Assembly (NCBI RefSeq): GCF_000617845.2
Contig: NZ_DF820425.1
Location: 5,648,741 to 5,712,740, forward strand
Reading direction: 5' to 3'
Origin: Bradyrhizobium sp. DOA9
GTDB lineage: Bacteria; Pseudomonadota; Alphaproteobacteria; Rhizobiales; Xanthobacteraceae
Length of the DNA: 64,000 nt
A model generated the notes under the pieces. The model searched no databases. It worked only from the letters and a program-made list of their open reading frames with translations, and was not told the DNA's origin. This document shows, piece after piece, positions 14,414 through 22,830 of the stretch. The first letter of the stretch is position 1, and each line of letters opens with the position of its first letter. Both the position numbers and the translations under genes were made by a program.

Positions 14414-14555
14414 TACAGGGTGATACCGGCTATTACCAAGGATTGCAAAGGTATAATACTTGCAAAGTTTGCGAGCGGCTGATAGTCGGCTTTTCGGGTT
14501 TCACTCAACATTGGCGAGCCTATTTCGCTGGGCATTCGCGTCACGGATGTTCCCC
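14414..14555. promoter_or_regulatory. Divergent promoter region with TTGCAAAG direct repeats around a TATAAT box
   Basis: This 142-bp gap separates the divergent SIS and epimerase genes. A perfect TATAAT occurs at 14452-14457 on the plus strand. It is flanked by two exact copies of TTGCAAAG at 14443-14450 and 14460-14467, a 17-base period, and a related TTGCAAC lies near 14405. A regulator binding these repeats would cover the -10 element. No good -35 is visible at the ideal spacing. Confidence 0.55.
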
Positions 14556-15572
14556 ATGAAATGCATCGTTACTGGCGGCGCCGGTTTCATTGGAAGTCAC
14601 CTCGTCGATCGCCTGCTCGATGACGGCCATGAGGTCATCGCGCTCGATAATTTCGTGATCGGACGCGCCGAAAACCTCGCCGCGCGCGCCGGGTCGAGCC
14701 AGTTGAAGGTGGTGCGGGCGGACGTCACCGATCTCGACGCCATCAAGCCGTATTTTCACGGGGTGGATTGGGTCTTCCATCTCGCCGCGCTGGCGGACAT
14801 CGTTCCCTCGATCGAGTCGCCGATCCCCTATCATCGCGCCAATGTCGACGGCACGGTCAACGTTCTCGAGGCGGCGCGGCACGCGGGCGCCAGCCGCTTC
14901 ATCTATGCGGCTTCCTCCTCCTGCTACGGCATTCCGGACGTTTATCCGACGCCGGAGAGTGCCGAGATCCGGCCGATGTACCCCTACGCGCTCACCAAGA
15001 ATCTCGGCGAGCAATGCGTCATGCACTGGTGCCAGGTCTACAAGCTACCCGCCGTGGCGCTGCGCCTGTTCAACGTGTTCGGACCGCGCCATCGCACCAC
15101 CGGCACCTACGGCGCCGTGTTCGGCGTGTTCATGGCACAGAAGCTCGCGGGCAAGCCCTTCACCGTGGTCGGCGACGGCGAGCAGACGCGCGACTTCACC
15201 TTCGTCAGCGACGTCGCCGACGCCTTCGTGACCGCCGCGCGATCCGATGTCTCGCACGAGATCTTCAATGTCGGCTCGGACAACACCTACAGCGTGAACC
15301 GCCTGGTCGAGCTCCTCGGCGGCGACAAGGTCCACATTCCCAAGCGTCCCGGCGAGCCCGACTGCACCTATGCCGACATCAGCAAGATCAAGCGCATCCT
15401 GAAATGGGCGCCGAAGGTGAAGTTCGAGGACGGCGTCGCGACGATGTTGAAGTCGATGGACCAGTACAAGGACGCTCCGCTCTGGACGGTGGACAAGATC
15501 GCCGACGCCACCAAGGACTGGTTCAAATATCTCGGTGACGACGAGGTCACCCCGCAGAAGGCAAGCCGTTGA
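14556..15572 (+). CDS. NAD-dependent epimerase/dehydratase (UDP-glucose 4-epimerase type)
   Basis: A 338-residue extended short-chain dehydrogenase acting on nucleotide sugars. The start MKCIVTGGAGFIGSHLVDRL gives the expected NAD-binding GxxGxxG motif at once; an in-frame ATG at 14547 adds three residues. The catalytic triad appears as S in AASSSCYGIPD and YxxxK in YPYALTKN, and LRLFNVFGPRHRTTGTYGAV is a typical nucleotide-sugar substrate segment. It opens the long plus-strand polysaccharide operon. Substrate and product are not determined; 4-epimerisation or 4,6-dehydration are the family options. Confidence 0.92.
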   Translation: MKCIVTGGAGFIGSHLVDRLLDDGHEVIALDNFVIGRAENLAARAGSSQLKVVRADVTDLDAIKPYFHGVDWVFHLAALADIVPSIESPIPYHRANVDGTVNVLEAARHAGASRFIYAASSSCYGIPDVYPTPESAEIRPMYPYALTKNLGEQCVMHWCQVYKLPAVALRLFNVFGPRHRTTGTYGAVFGVFMAQKLAGKPFTVVGDGEQTRDFTFVSDVADAFVTAARSDVSHEIFNVGSDNTYSVNRLVELLGGDKVHIPKRPGEPDCTYADISKIKRILKWAPKVKFEDGVATMLKSMDQYKDAPLWTVDKIADATKDWFKYLGDDEVTPQKASR

Positions 15573-15674
15573 GCCAATTCGTTCATCCCCCGATTTTGCC
15601 GCCAGCCGATCATCTCCGGGCCGGCCAACTGAGACCGACCGGCGCCTTGGGTCATTCAGCCTTGGGTCATTCAC

Positions 15675-17240
15675 ATGGGTAATGCTGCGACAGACAGGCC
15701 GGCCGGCCATCCGGCACCGCACGAGAAGATCAAGACGATCGAGGAGCTCGGCGAGATTGCGCGCGCCGCACAGGCAAAGGGCCTGACCGTCGCGCTCTGC
15801 CACGGCGTGTTCGATCTGGTGCATCTCGGCCACGTCCGGCACATCCTGGCAGCCCGCAACGAGGCCGACGTGGTCGTGGTGACCATCACCGCCGACCGTT
15901 ACGTCAACAAGGGCCCGGGGCGGCCGATCTTCCCGGAGAACATGCGCGCCGAGATGCTGGCCGCGCTCGGGACGGTCGACTGGGTCGGCATCAATCAGAC
16001 CTCCAGCGCCGAGCCGGTCCTCGATACCGTGCGCCCCGACATCTACGTGAAGGGCTCGGACTACGAGAATCCCGAGGATGACGTGACCGGCAAGATCGCG
16101 GTGGAGCGCGAGGCCGTCGAGCGTCATGGCGGGCGAATCGTCTTCACGCGCGACGTGACGTTCAGCTCGTCGTCGCTGCTGAACCGCTATTTCGACATCT
16201 ACGATCCCCCCTTGCGCGACTACCTCCAGAAGGTGCGCGACGGCGGCGGCGCCGAACGCCTGCTGAAGCTGATCGACAAGATCCAGGACATGCACGTCGT
16301 GCTGGTCGGCGACACCATCATCGACGAATACCAGTACGTCACGGCGCTCGGGAAGGCCTCCAAGGAGAACATCGTCGCGACCCTGCTCAAGAATGGCGAG
16401 CAATTCGCCGGCGGTGTCATTGCCGCCGCCAATCACGTCGCGAGCTTCTGCAAGTCCGTCGAGATCGTCACGACGCTGGGCGGCAACGACTACCCCGAAG
16501 AGTTCATTCGGGCTCATGTCCGCCCGAACGTCACGCTCACGCCGATCCGCGTTCAGGGCCGTCCGACCACCCGCAAGCTGCGGTACGTCGAGATGGGCTA
16601 TCTGCACAAGCTGTTCGAAGTCTACACGATGGACGACACGCCGCTCGACGAAGCCGCGCGCACGGAGATCGACCGCGTCACCGCCGAGCGCGTCCGCGGG
16701 GCCGACGTCGTCATCGTCACCGATTTCGGTCACGGCATGATCGCATCAAGCACGATCGACACCTTGATCGCGAATTCCAGGTTCCTGGCGGTCAACGCCC
16801 AGAGCAACAGCGGCAATCACGGCTACAACCTGATCACGAAGTATCCGCGGGCCGACTACATCTGCATCGACGCACCGGAAGCGCGCCTGGCCGCCACCGA
16901 CAAGTTCAACGACATCGCATCGGTGATCGAGGACGGCCTGCATCGCAAGATCGATTGCGACAACATGATCATCACGCACGGCTCCTTCGGCTGCTACCCC
17001 TTCTCGTCGAAAACCGGCGTTGCGCGCGTCCCCGCTTTTACCAAGACCGTCGTCGACACCGTCGGCGCGGGCGATGCCTTCCTGACGATCACGGCGCCGC
17101 TGGTGGCGGCCGGCGGCAACATCGAGGACGTCGCCTTCATCGGCAACGCGGCGGGCGCGATCAAGGTCGGCATCGTCGGTCACCGCAACTCGGTCGAAAA
17201 GGCGCCGCTGGTCAAGTTCGTCACCGCGTTGTTGAAATAG
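15675..17240 (+). CDS. Bifunctional cytidylyltransferase-PfkB kinase (HldE/RfaE-like, reversed domain order)
   Basis: A 521-residue fusion. The N-terminal nucleotidyltransferase domain has HGVFDLVHLGHV (HxGH at about residues 50-53) and the substrate loop YVKGSDYENPEDD. The C-terminal ribokinase/PfkB domain begins near residue 205 (VVLVGDTIIDEY) and ends with the catalytic DTVGAGDAF near residue 460. In E. coli HldE the kinase comes first; here the order is inverted. Together the domains would phosphorylate a sugar phosphate and transfer a nucleotide, as in ADP- or GDP-heptose formation. It lies 102 bp after the epimerase gene. Confidence 0.9.
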   Translation: MGNAATDRPAGHPAPHEKIKTIEELGEIARAAQAKGLTVALCHGVFDLVHLGHVRHILAARNEADVVVVTITADRYVNKGPGRPIFPENMRAEMLAALGTVDWVGINQTSSAEPVLDTVRPDIYVKGSDYENPEDDVTGKIAVEREAVERHGGRIVFTRDVTFSSSSLLNRYFDIYDPPLRDYLQKVRDGGGAERLLKLIDKIQDMHVVLVGDTIIDEYQYVTALGKASKENIVATLLKNGEQFAGGVIAAANHVASFCKSVEIVTTLGGNDYPEEFIRAHVRPNVTLTPIRVQGRPTTRKLRYVEMGYLHKLFEVYTMDDTPLDEAARTEIDRVTAERVRGADVVIVTDFGHGMIASSTIDTLIANSRFLAVNAQSNSGNHGYNLITKYPRADYICIDAPEARLAATDKFNDIASVIEDGLHRKIDCDNMIITHGSFGCYPFSSKTGVARVPAFTKTVVDTVGAGDAFLTITAPLVAAGGNIEDVAFIGNAAGAIKVGIVGHRNSVEKAPLVKFVTALLK

Positions 17241-17269
17241 CGCAAGAAGAAAAATCCCGGAGAGCGACA

Positions 17270-18271
17270 GTGATTGGTCAAAAATGGAATGTGATGGTCA
17301 CCGGTGGCGCCGGCTATGTCGGCAGCGTGCTGGTCCCCCAGCTGCTTGCAGCGGGCCACAAGGTCACGGTGCTCGACTTGTTCATGTATGGCGAGGACGT
17401 CTTCAACGCCGTTCGCGACAATCCGAACCTGCGCCTGATCAAGGGCGACATCCGCGATGAGGCCGCAATCAACGAGGCCCTGCGCGGCAACAACGCGGTG
17501 ATTCACCTCGCCTGCATCTCCAACGATCCCTCGTTCGAGCTGGACCCGGGGCTCGGCAAGTCCATCAACTACGACTGCTTCCGTCCGATGGTGCGCGCCG
17601 CGAAGAAGGCGGGCATCAAGCGCTTCATCTATGCCTCCTCGTCGAGCGTCTACGGCATCAAGGACGAGGCCGAGGTGACCGAGGAATTGTCCTGCGAGCC
17701 GCTCACCGACTATTCCAAGTTCAAGGCGATGTGCGAGACCGATCTTGCCGAGGAGGCCGCGTCCGGCTTCGTCACCTGCACGGTTCGTCCCGCCACCGTC
17801 TGCGGCTACGCTCCGCGGCAGCGGCTCGACGTCGTCGTCAACATCTTGACCAATCTCGCCGTCAACACCGGCCGCATCCGCGTGTTCGGCGGAACGCAGA
17901 AGCGGCCCAATCTGCACATCCAGGACATGTCGGCGGCCTATCTGTTCCTGCTGCAGCAGGAGGATGCGAAGATCGACGGCAAGACCTACAACATCGGCTA
18001 CGAGAACCACTCGCTGATGAAGATCGCCGACATCGTCAAATCGGTGGTCGGAAACAATGTCGAGGTGGCGGTCGAGCCGACCGACGATCTGCGTTCCTAC
18101 CACGTGTCTTCGGAGAAGATCCGCCGCGAGCTCGGGTTTGCGCCGACGCACACGATCGAGCAGGCCGTGTCCGGCCTCGTCGATGCCTTCAGGTCCGGCC
18201 GCCTGCCGAACTCGCTCAACGATCCCAGGTATTTCAACATCAAGATGATGCAGAACATCAGCCTGAAGTGA
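17270..18271 (+). CDS. NAD-dependent epimerase/dehydratase
   Basis: A 333-residue nucleotide-sugar short-chain dehydrogenase. The GTG at 17270 has GGAG about 8 bases upstream and gives VIGQKWNVMVTGGAGYVGS; an ATG at 17294 is too close to the NAD-binding loop. The catalytic serine lies in YASSSSVYGIKDEAEV, and the tyrosine/lysine pair in LTDYSKFKAMCE. The segment TVRPATVCGYAPRQRLDVVV is typical of a subgroup common in heptose and O-antigen clusters. It shares a 4-base GTGA overlap with the next gene. Confidence 0.9.
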   Translation: MIGQKWNVMVTGGAGYVGSVLVPQLLAAGHKVTVLDLFMYGEDVFNAVRDNPNLRLIKGDIRDEAAINEALRGNNAVIHLACISNDPSFELDPGLGKSINYDCFRPMVRAAKKAGIKRFIYASSSSVYGIKDEAEVTEELSCEPLTDYSKFKAMCETDLAEEAASGFVTCTVRPATVCGYAPRQRLDVVVNILTNLAVNTGRIRVFGGTQKRPNLHIQDMSAAYLFLLQQEDAKIDGKTYNIGYENHSLMKIADIVKSVVGNNVEVAVEPTDDLRSYHVSSEKIRRELGFAPTHTIEQAVSGLVDAFRSGRLPNSLNDPRYFNIKMMQNISLK

Positions 18272-18888
18272 GCGGCGTGCGGATCGGCATCGATTTCGAC
18301 AACACGATCATCTGCTACGACAAGGTCTTTGCCGCGGCCGCGCGCCAGCGCGGGCTGGTGCCGGAGGGCTGGGACGGGCTGAAGACCGACGTGCGGGACT
18401 ATCTGCGCTCCCGCGCCGGCGGCGAGCTTGCCTGGCAGGGGCTGCAAGGCTTCGTCTACGGCAAGGGCATCGGCGGTGCCGAGATCTACCCTGGAGTCCG
18501 CGAATTCCTGGTCGCGTGCCGCAAGGCCGGCGCGAGCGTCTATATCGTCAGCCACAAGACGCAGTTCGGCCATCAGGATCCCGATCGGGTCGACCTGCGC
18601 GAGGCCGCGCGCGGCTGGCTGAAGAGCGCGCATCTCATCGATATCTCCGACGCGGCGATCTCGGCGGGCAATGTCTATTTCGAGGACACGCTGGCGGCCA
18701 AGGTCGAGCGGCTGGCGAGCCTGCAGCTCGACATCTTCATCGACGATCTCGTCGATGTCTTCGAGCAGCCGCATTTTCCAAAGGCGACGCGATCGATCCT
18801 GTTCACGCAAGCGCGGCCACCGCATCCGGAGCATTGCGAGCCGCTCGCGACCTGGGCCGATATCCACCGCGGAGTGTTCACGGCATGA
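18268..18888 (+). CDS. HAD-superfamily hydrolase-like protein
   Basis: A 206-residue protein starting with GTG in a GTGA stop-start overlap. The N-terminal GIDFDNTIICYD carries the HAD motif I aspartates (about residues 9 and 11). VYIVSHKTQFG fits motif II/III and IFIDDLVDVFE the acidic motif IV. HAD enzymes are usually phosphatases; in this setting it could remove the 7-phosphate from heptose bisphosphate, the role GmhB plays elsewhere. That is inference from the isomerase and kinase/nucleotidyltransferase nearby. Sequence alone does not give a substrate. Confidence 0.72.
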   Translation: MSGVRIGIDFDNTIICYDKVFAAAARQRGLVPEGWDGLKTDVRDYLRSRAGGELAWQGLQGFVYGKGIGGAEIYPGVREFLVACRKAGASVYIVSHKTQFGHQDPDRVDLREAARGWLKSAHLIDISDAAISAGNVYFEDTLAAKVERLASLQLDIFIDDLVDVFEQPHFPKATRSILFTQARPPHPEHCEPLATWADIHRGVFTA

Positions 18889-19922
18889 GCGAGCCGGACA
18901 TCAGCGTACAGGATGCGGTCTCGATCGGAAGTCGCCTCTCCGGGGCGCAGGTCGCGGCCGCGCAACCGGCGCGGTCCGGTGGCAACAACCGGGTGTTCCG
19001 GCTGGAGATGGCGGACGGTCCGCCCCTCGCCCTCAAGCACTATCCGTCCGACGGACGTGATCGCCTGGGACAGGAGTATGACGCGCTGACGTTTCTCTCG
19101 CGCCACAGCATCAATTCGACGCCGCGGCCGATCGCGAAGGATCCGGCGGCGTTCTGCGCACTGTACCAATGGTTCGACGGTGACGCTGCGGTCCTGCATC
19201 CGCAGCACGACGATGCCGACCAGCTGGCCGATTTCCTGATCGCGCTACAAAAGCTGCGCGATGCTGAAGGCGCGCAGACTTTGCGGAACGCATCAGCCAG
19301 CATCTTTTCGCCCGAGGCGGCCATCGCCCAGTACGAGCAGCGCCTCGACGACCTGAGGCGGGCCTCGGATGATCATCCGGACCTGCGTGCGTTCATGGAC
19401 GGCAGCCTCGTTCCCACCACGGCCGTCGCAATCCGGCAACTCCGTCGGCGCTATGGGGAACTGGGCCTGGATCCCGCCGCGGACCTTGCGCCCGCCCAAC
19501 GTGCATTGAGCCCGTCGGATTTCGGTCTGCACAACGCGCTGCGTGCCGGCGACGGCAAATTGCGCTTTATCGACTTCGAGTATTTCGGCTGGGACGACCC
19601 GGTCAAGCTCGTGTCCGACACCGCGATTCACCCCGGCAGCGGCCTGCCCGACGCCGACGCGAATCGATTGATCGAGCGGCTCTCCCAGGCCTTCGCGGCT
19701 GGGGATGACGCGTTTGCGATCCGCCTTGACGTACTGTATCCTCTGTTCGGGGCGATTTGGTGCCTGATTGTCCTGAATGCCTATTTGCCGGAAAGCCGCT
19801 CCCGGCGCGCCCTGGCTGCGCAAGGTGGCGATCTCTCGGTCCGCCTTGCCGGCCAGCTCGACAAAGCCCGCCGGCTCCATCAAACGATTTGCCAACGTGA
19901 TCCAGATTTCGCCCCACGCTGA
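18885..19922 (+). CDS. APH-fold phosphotransferase (aminoglycoside/choline kinase-like)
   Basis: A 345-residue kinase-fold protein joined to the preceding gene by an ATGA overlap. The glycine-rich loop region (SGGNNRVFRLEM) is followed by LALKHYP with the ATP-binding lysine, and the catalytic loop is LSPSDFGLHNAL, followed by RFIDFEYFGWDDPVKL for metal binding. The usual histidine of the HxD catalytic motif is replaced by serine (SPSD). It probably phosphorylates a small sugar or polyol. An antibiotic resistance role is unlikely given the operon context. Confidence 0.75.
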   Translation: MSEPDISVQDAVSIGSRLSGAQVAAAQPARSGGNNRVFRLEMADGPPLALKHYPSDGRDRLGQEYDALTFLSRHSINSTPRPIAKDPAAFCALYQWFDGDAAVLHPQHDDADQLADFLIALQKLRDAEGAQTLRNASASIFSPEAAIAQYEQRLDDLRRASDDHPDLRAFMDGSLVPTTAVAIRQLRRRYGELGLDPAADLAPAQRALSPSDFGLHNALRAGDGKLRFIDFEYFGWDDPVKLVSDTAIHPGSGLPDADANRLIERLSQAFAAGDDAFAIRLDVLYPLFGAIWCLIVLNAYLPESRSRRALAAQGGDLSVRLAGQLDKARRLHQTICQRDPDFAPR

Positions 19923-20745
19923 AGCCGCCCTCACCTGCACGCTCGACGAGCGCAGCCTGTATTTGCGCCGCCTCGTCCTCGGTTCTGTCCGCTCTGCTGG
20001 ACGCGGACATGTCGGTCCTGCCCTGTCGCTGATCGAGATGGTCCGCGTGCTCTATGACGACGTGCTGCGGATCGATCCGAGCAATCCGCGCGATCCCAAT
20101 CGCGACCGCGCCATCCTCAGCAAGGGACACGGTTGTCTGGCGCTCTATGCGCTCTTGGCCGATCGCGGCTTCTTTCCGCTGTCGGAGCTGGACGGCTTTT
20201 GCGGCTCCGACAGCATTTTGGGCGGGCATCCCGAATACGGCATGGTGCCGGGGGTCGAGGCGTCGACCGGCGCGCTCGGGCACGGCCTGTCGATCGGTGT
20301 CGGGCTCGCGCTCGCCGCGCGCATGCGCGAGCGCAGCTACCGGACCTTCGTGCTGCTCGGTGACGGCGAGATCAACGAGGGATCGGTGTGGGAGGCCGCC
20401 ATGGGCGCGGCCAAGCACGGCCTCGACAATCTGGTCGCCATGATCGACTACAACAAGCTCCAGAGCTACGGGCCGACCGATTACGTGCTGCCGCTCGAGC
20501 CGCTCGCCGACAAGTGGCGCAGCTTCGGCTTCGCGGTGCAGGAGGTCAACGGCCACGACGTCGGCGCGCTGCGCACGGTCCTGAAGCAGGTCCCGGCCGT
20601 TGCCGGCAAGCCCACCGCCATCATCTGCCATACCGTCAAGGGCAAGGGTCTTCCGGCTGCGGAATCCAATGCCGATTGGCATCACAAGAACAAGCTGACC
20701 GACAGCGAGCTCGACGCCATTCGCGTCGCCGTCGGCGATTTTTGA
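19897..20745 (+). CDS. Transketolase-like protein, N-terminal (TPP-binding) subunit
   Basis: A 282-residue protein equivalent to the N-terminal third of transketolase. It contains the pyrophosphate/metal segment FVLLGDGEINEGSVWEAAMG (GDG...N) and the upstream SKGHGCLALYALLADRGFF. The GTG at 19897 (VIQISPHAEAALTC) overlaps the previous gene by 26 bases and gives a normal N-terminus before LYLRRLVLGSVRSAGRGHVG. The next gene supplies the partner half. Such split transketolases transfer two-carbon units to sugar acceptors, often in secondary or surface-sugar pathways. Confidence 0.9.
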   Translation: MIQISPHAEAALTCTLDERSLYLRRLVLGSVRSAGRGHVGPALSLIEMVRVLYDDVLRIDPSNPRDPNRDRAILSKGHGCLALYALLADRGFFPLSELDGFCGSDSILGGHPEYGMVPGVEASTGALGHGLSIGVGLALAARMRERSYRTFVLLGDGEINEGSVWEAAMGAAKHGLDNLVAMIDYNKLQSYGPTDYVLPLEPLADKWRSFGFAVQEVNGHDVGALRTVLKQVPAVAGKPTAIICHTVKGKGLPAAESNADWHHKNKLTDSELDAIRVAVGDF

Positions 20746-20755
20746 TCGGCTCCCC

Positions 20756-21715
20756 ATGCGCAACACCGCGATGAACATGGTCCACAAGCTCGCCGCGCGC
20801 GACGAGCGTGTGCTCTACATCGGCTCCGATCCCGGCGCCGGCACGCTGCGCGCGATGAGCAAGGAGTTTCCCAAGCGCCATCTGATCGAGGGCATTTCGG
20901 AAGCCCACATCATCGGCATGTCGGCCGGCCTCGCGATGGAGGGTTTTGTTCCTTACGTGAACACCATCGCGACCTTCCTGACGCGGCGTTGCTACGAGCA
21001 GGTCGCCGTCGATCTCTGCCTGCACAATCTTCCGGTGCGGCTGATCGCCAATGGCGGTGGCCTGGTCTACGCGCCGCTCGGTCCCACCCACCAGGCGATC
21101 GAGGACATCGCCATCATGCGGGCGCTGCCCAACATGACGGTGATCTGCCCGTGCGACGCCGACGAGGCCGCGCGCATGATGGAGCAGACGCTGGATTGGA
21201 AGGGGCCGATCTACATCCGGCTCGGCAAGGGCGGCGATGCCATCGTCTCCAAGGCCGAGCACGGCTTCGAGATCGGCAAGGCCATCCTGATGCGCTCCTC
21301 TGGCGACGTCCTCATGGTGACCACCGGCATCATGCTCCAGCGGGCGCTCGCCGCGGCCGACCTGCTGGCCGCGCAAGGCATTCGCGCCGGCATCCTGCAC
21401 ATGCATACCGTGAAGCCGCTCGACACCGCGGCGCTGCTGCAGGCGATCCGCGGCACCAGGCTCCTGGTCACGCTGGAGGAGCACGTGCCCTCCGGCGGGC
21501 TCGGCAGCGCCGTTGCCGAGGCGCTGATCGACAAGCTCGGCTCCGGCTTGCCTGCGATGCTGCGGCTGTCGCTGCCGGACCGCTTCATGCACAATTACGG
21601 TTCGCAGGACTCGTTGCTGAAGAAGCACGGGCTCTCCGCCAGCGCCATCGCGACCTCGATCGAGCATGCGCTCGCGGCGTCGCACACCCCCTCCCCTCAA
21701 CTTCATTCCACCTGA
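20756..21715 (+). CDS. Transketolase-like protein, C-terminal subunit
   Basis: A 319-residue protein matching the pyrimidine-binding and C-terminal domains of transketolase. HLIEGISEAHIIGMSAGLAM contains the glutamate that activates TPP, and YAPLGPTHQAIEDIAIMRAL is the family signature. The C-terminal domain includes LLVTLEEHVPSGGLGSAVAE. It begins 10 bp after the N-terminal subunit gene, and the two would form the active heterotetramer. With the neighbouring aminotransferases it suggests a branched or chain-extended sugar. Confidence 0.9.
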   Translation: MRNTAMNMVHKLAARDERVLYIGSDPGAGTLRAMSKEFPKRHLIEGISEAHIIGMSAGLAMEGFVPYVNTIATFLTRRCYEQVAVDLCLHNLPVRLIANGGGLVYAPLGPTHQAIEDIAIMRALPNMTVICPCDADEAARMMEQTLDWKGPIYIRLGKGGDAIVSKAEHGFEIGKAILMRSSGDVLMVTTGIMLQRALAAADLLAAQGIRAGILHMHTVKPLDTAALLQAIRGTRLLVTLEEHVPSGGLGSAVAEALIDKLGSGLPAMLRLSLPDRFMHNYGSQDSLLKKHGLSASAIATSIEHALAASHTPSPQLHST

Positions 21716-21723
21716 CGGGTCAC

Positions 21724-22830
21724 ATGTACGACGTTCGCTATTCCTATCTGCTCGAGCAATTCGCCGACCCCGCTCCGATCCTCGCCGAGATCGGCCGGCT
21801 GGTGGCGACCGGTGACTTCACCCTCGGCAAGCCCGTCGCCGAATTCGAGAAACGCTTTGCCGAATTGATCGGGGTCCGTCACGCCATCGGCGTCGGATCC
21901 GGCACCGACGCGCTCAAGCTGCCGCTCAAGGCGCTCGGCATCGGTCATGGCGACGAAGTCATCACCGCCGCCAACACCTTCATCGCCACCGTCGGCGCGA
22001 TCGCGGAAACCGGCGCGACGCCCGTGCTGGTCGATTGCGACGATTCCTTCTGCATGAACGTCGACCAGGTCGAGGCCGCCATCACCAGAAAGACCAAGGC
22101 GATCATGCCGGTGCAGCTCACCGGCGAGGTCACCGACATGGGCAAGCTGATGCCGATCGCGCAGCGCCACAATTTGCCGGTGGTCGAGGACGCCTGCCAG
22201 GGCATCCTGTCGGAGTTCGCGGGAAAACGCTCCGGCACCCATGGCATCGCGGCCGGCTTCTCGCTGCATCCGCTCAAGAACCTCAACGTCTGGGGCGATG
22301 CCGGCGTCGTCGTCACCAATGACGACGGCATGAACGAGAAGCTCCGCCTGATCCGCAACCACGGCATGAAGAACCGCGACGAGATCGCGATCCTCGGCTG
22401 CAACTCGCGGCTCGATTCCTTGCAGGCCGTGGTCGGCAACTGGCTGATCGGCCAGACCAGCGAGATCACGCGGCGCAGGATCGAGAATGCGGCCTATTAC
22501 GATGCGGGTCTCGCCGGCCTGCCGGGCCTGCGCGTTCCGCCGCGCCGTCCCAACGTGAAGCACGTCTACCATCTCTACATGGTGTTCGCCGAACGCCGCG
22601 ACGAGCTCTACAAGTACTGCCTGGACAACGGCATCGAAGCCAAGATCCACTATCCAATCCCGCTGTATCAGCAGGAAGGCCTGAAGCATCTCGGCTATGC
22701 GCCGGGCACGTTCCCGGTCACCGACCGCCACGCCAAGGAAGTCATCAGCTTCCCGGTCGACCAGCACCTGACGCGTGCCCAGCAGGACCGCGTCATCGAG
22801 ACCGTCAGGACGTTCTGCCATGGACGCTGA
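21724..22830 (+). CDS. DegT/DnrJ/EryC1/StrS-family aminotransferase (first copy)
   Basis: A 368-residue PLP-dependent sugar aminotransferase. The ATG at 21724 gives MYDVRYSYLLEQF. IGVGSGTDALKLPLKALGIG is the cofactor phosphate-binding segment, VVEDACQGILSEFAGKRSG contains the PLP-contacting aspartate, and the Schiff-base lysine is in FSLHPLKNLNVWGDAG. Family members transaminate NDP-keto-sugars; some lineages do dehydrations instead, but the lysine here argues for transamination. It overlaps the next, homologous gene by 11 bases. Confidence 0.92.
   Translation: MYDVRYSYLLEQFADPAPILAEIGRLVATGDFTLGKPVAEFEKRFAELIGVRHAIGVGSGTDALKLPLKALGIGHGDEVITAANTFIATVGAIAETGATPVLVDCDDSFCMNVDQVEAAITRKTKAIMPVQLTGEVTDMGKLMPIAQRHNLPVVEDACQGILSEFAGKRSGTHGIAAGFSLHPLKNLNVWGDAGVVVTNDDGMNEKLRLIRNHGMKNRDEIAILGCNSRLDSLQAVVGNWLIGQTSEITRRRIENAAYYDAGLAGLPGLRVPPRRPNVKHVYHLYMVFAERRDELYKYCLDNGIEAKIHYPIPLYQQEGLKHLGYAPGTFPVTDRHAKEVISFPVDQHLTRAQQDRVIETVRTFCHGR

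Noticed and set aside
15045..16733. Long minus-strand frame opposite the epimerase and HldE-like genes
   Set aside because: Shadow of the clear plus-strand genes; the composition is biased and no family is recognised.
18885..19922. Antibiotic-resistance aminoglycoside phosphotransferase
   Set aside because: The APH fold is broad, the catalytic histidine is changed to serine, and the gene is embedded in a sugar biosynthesis operon.
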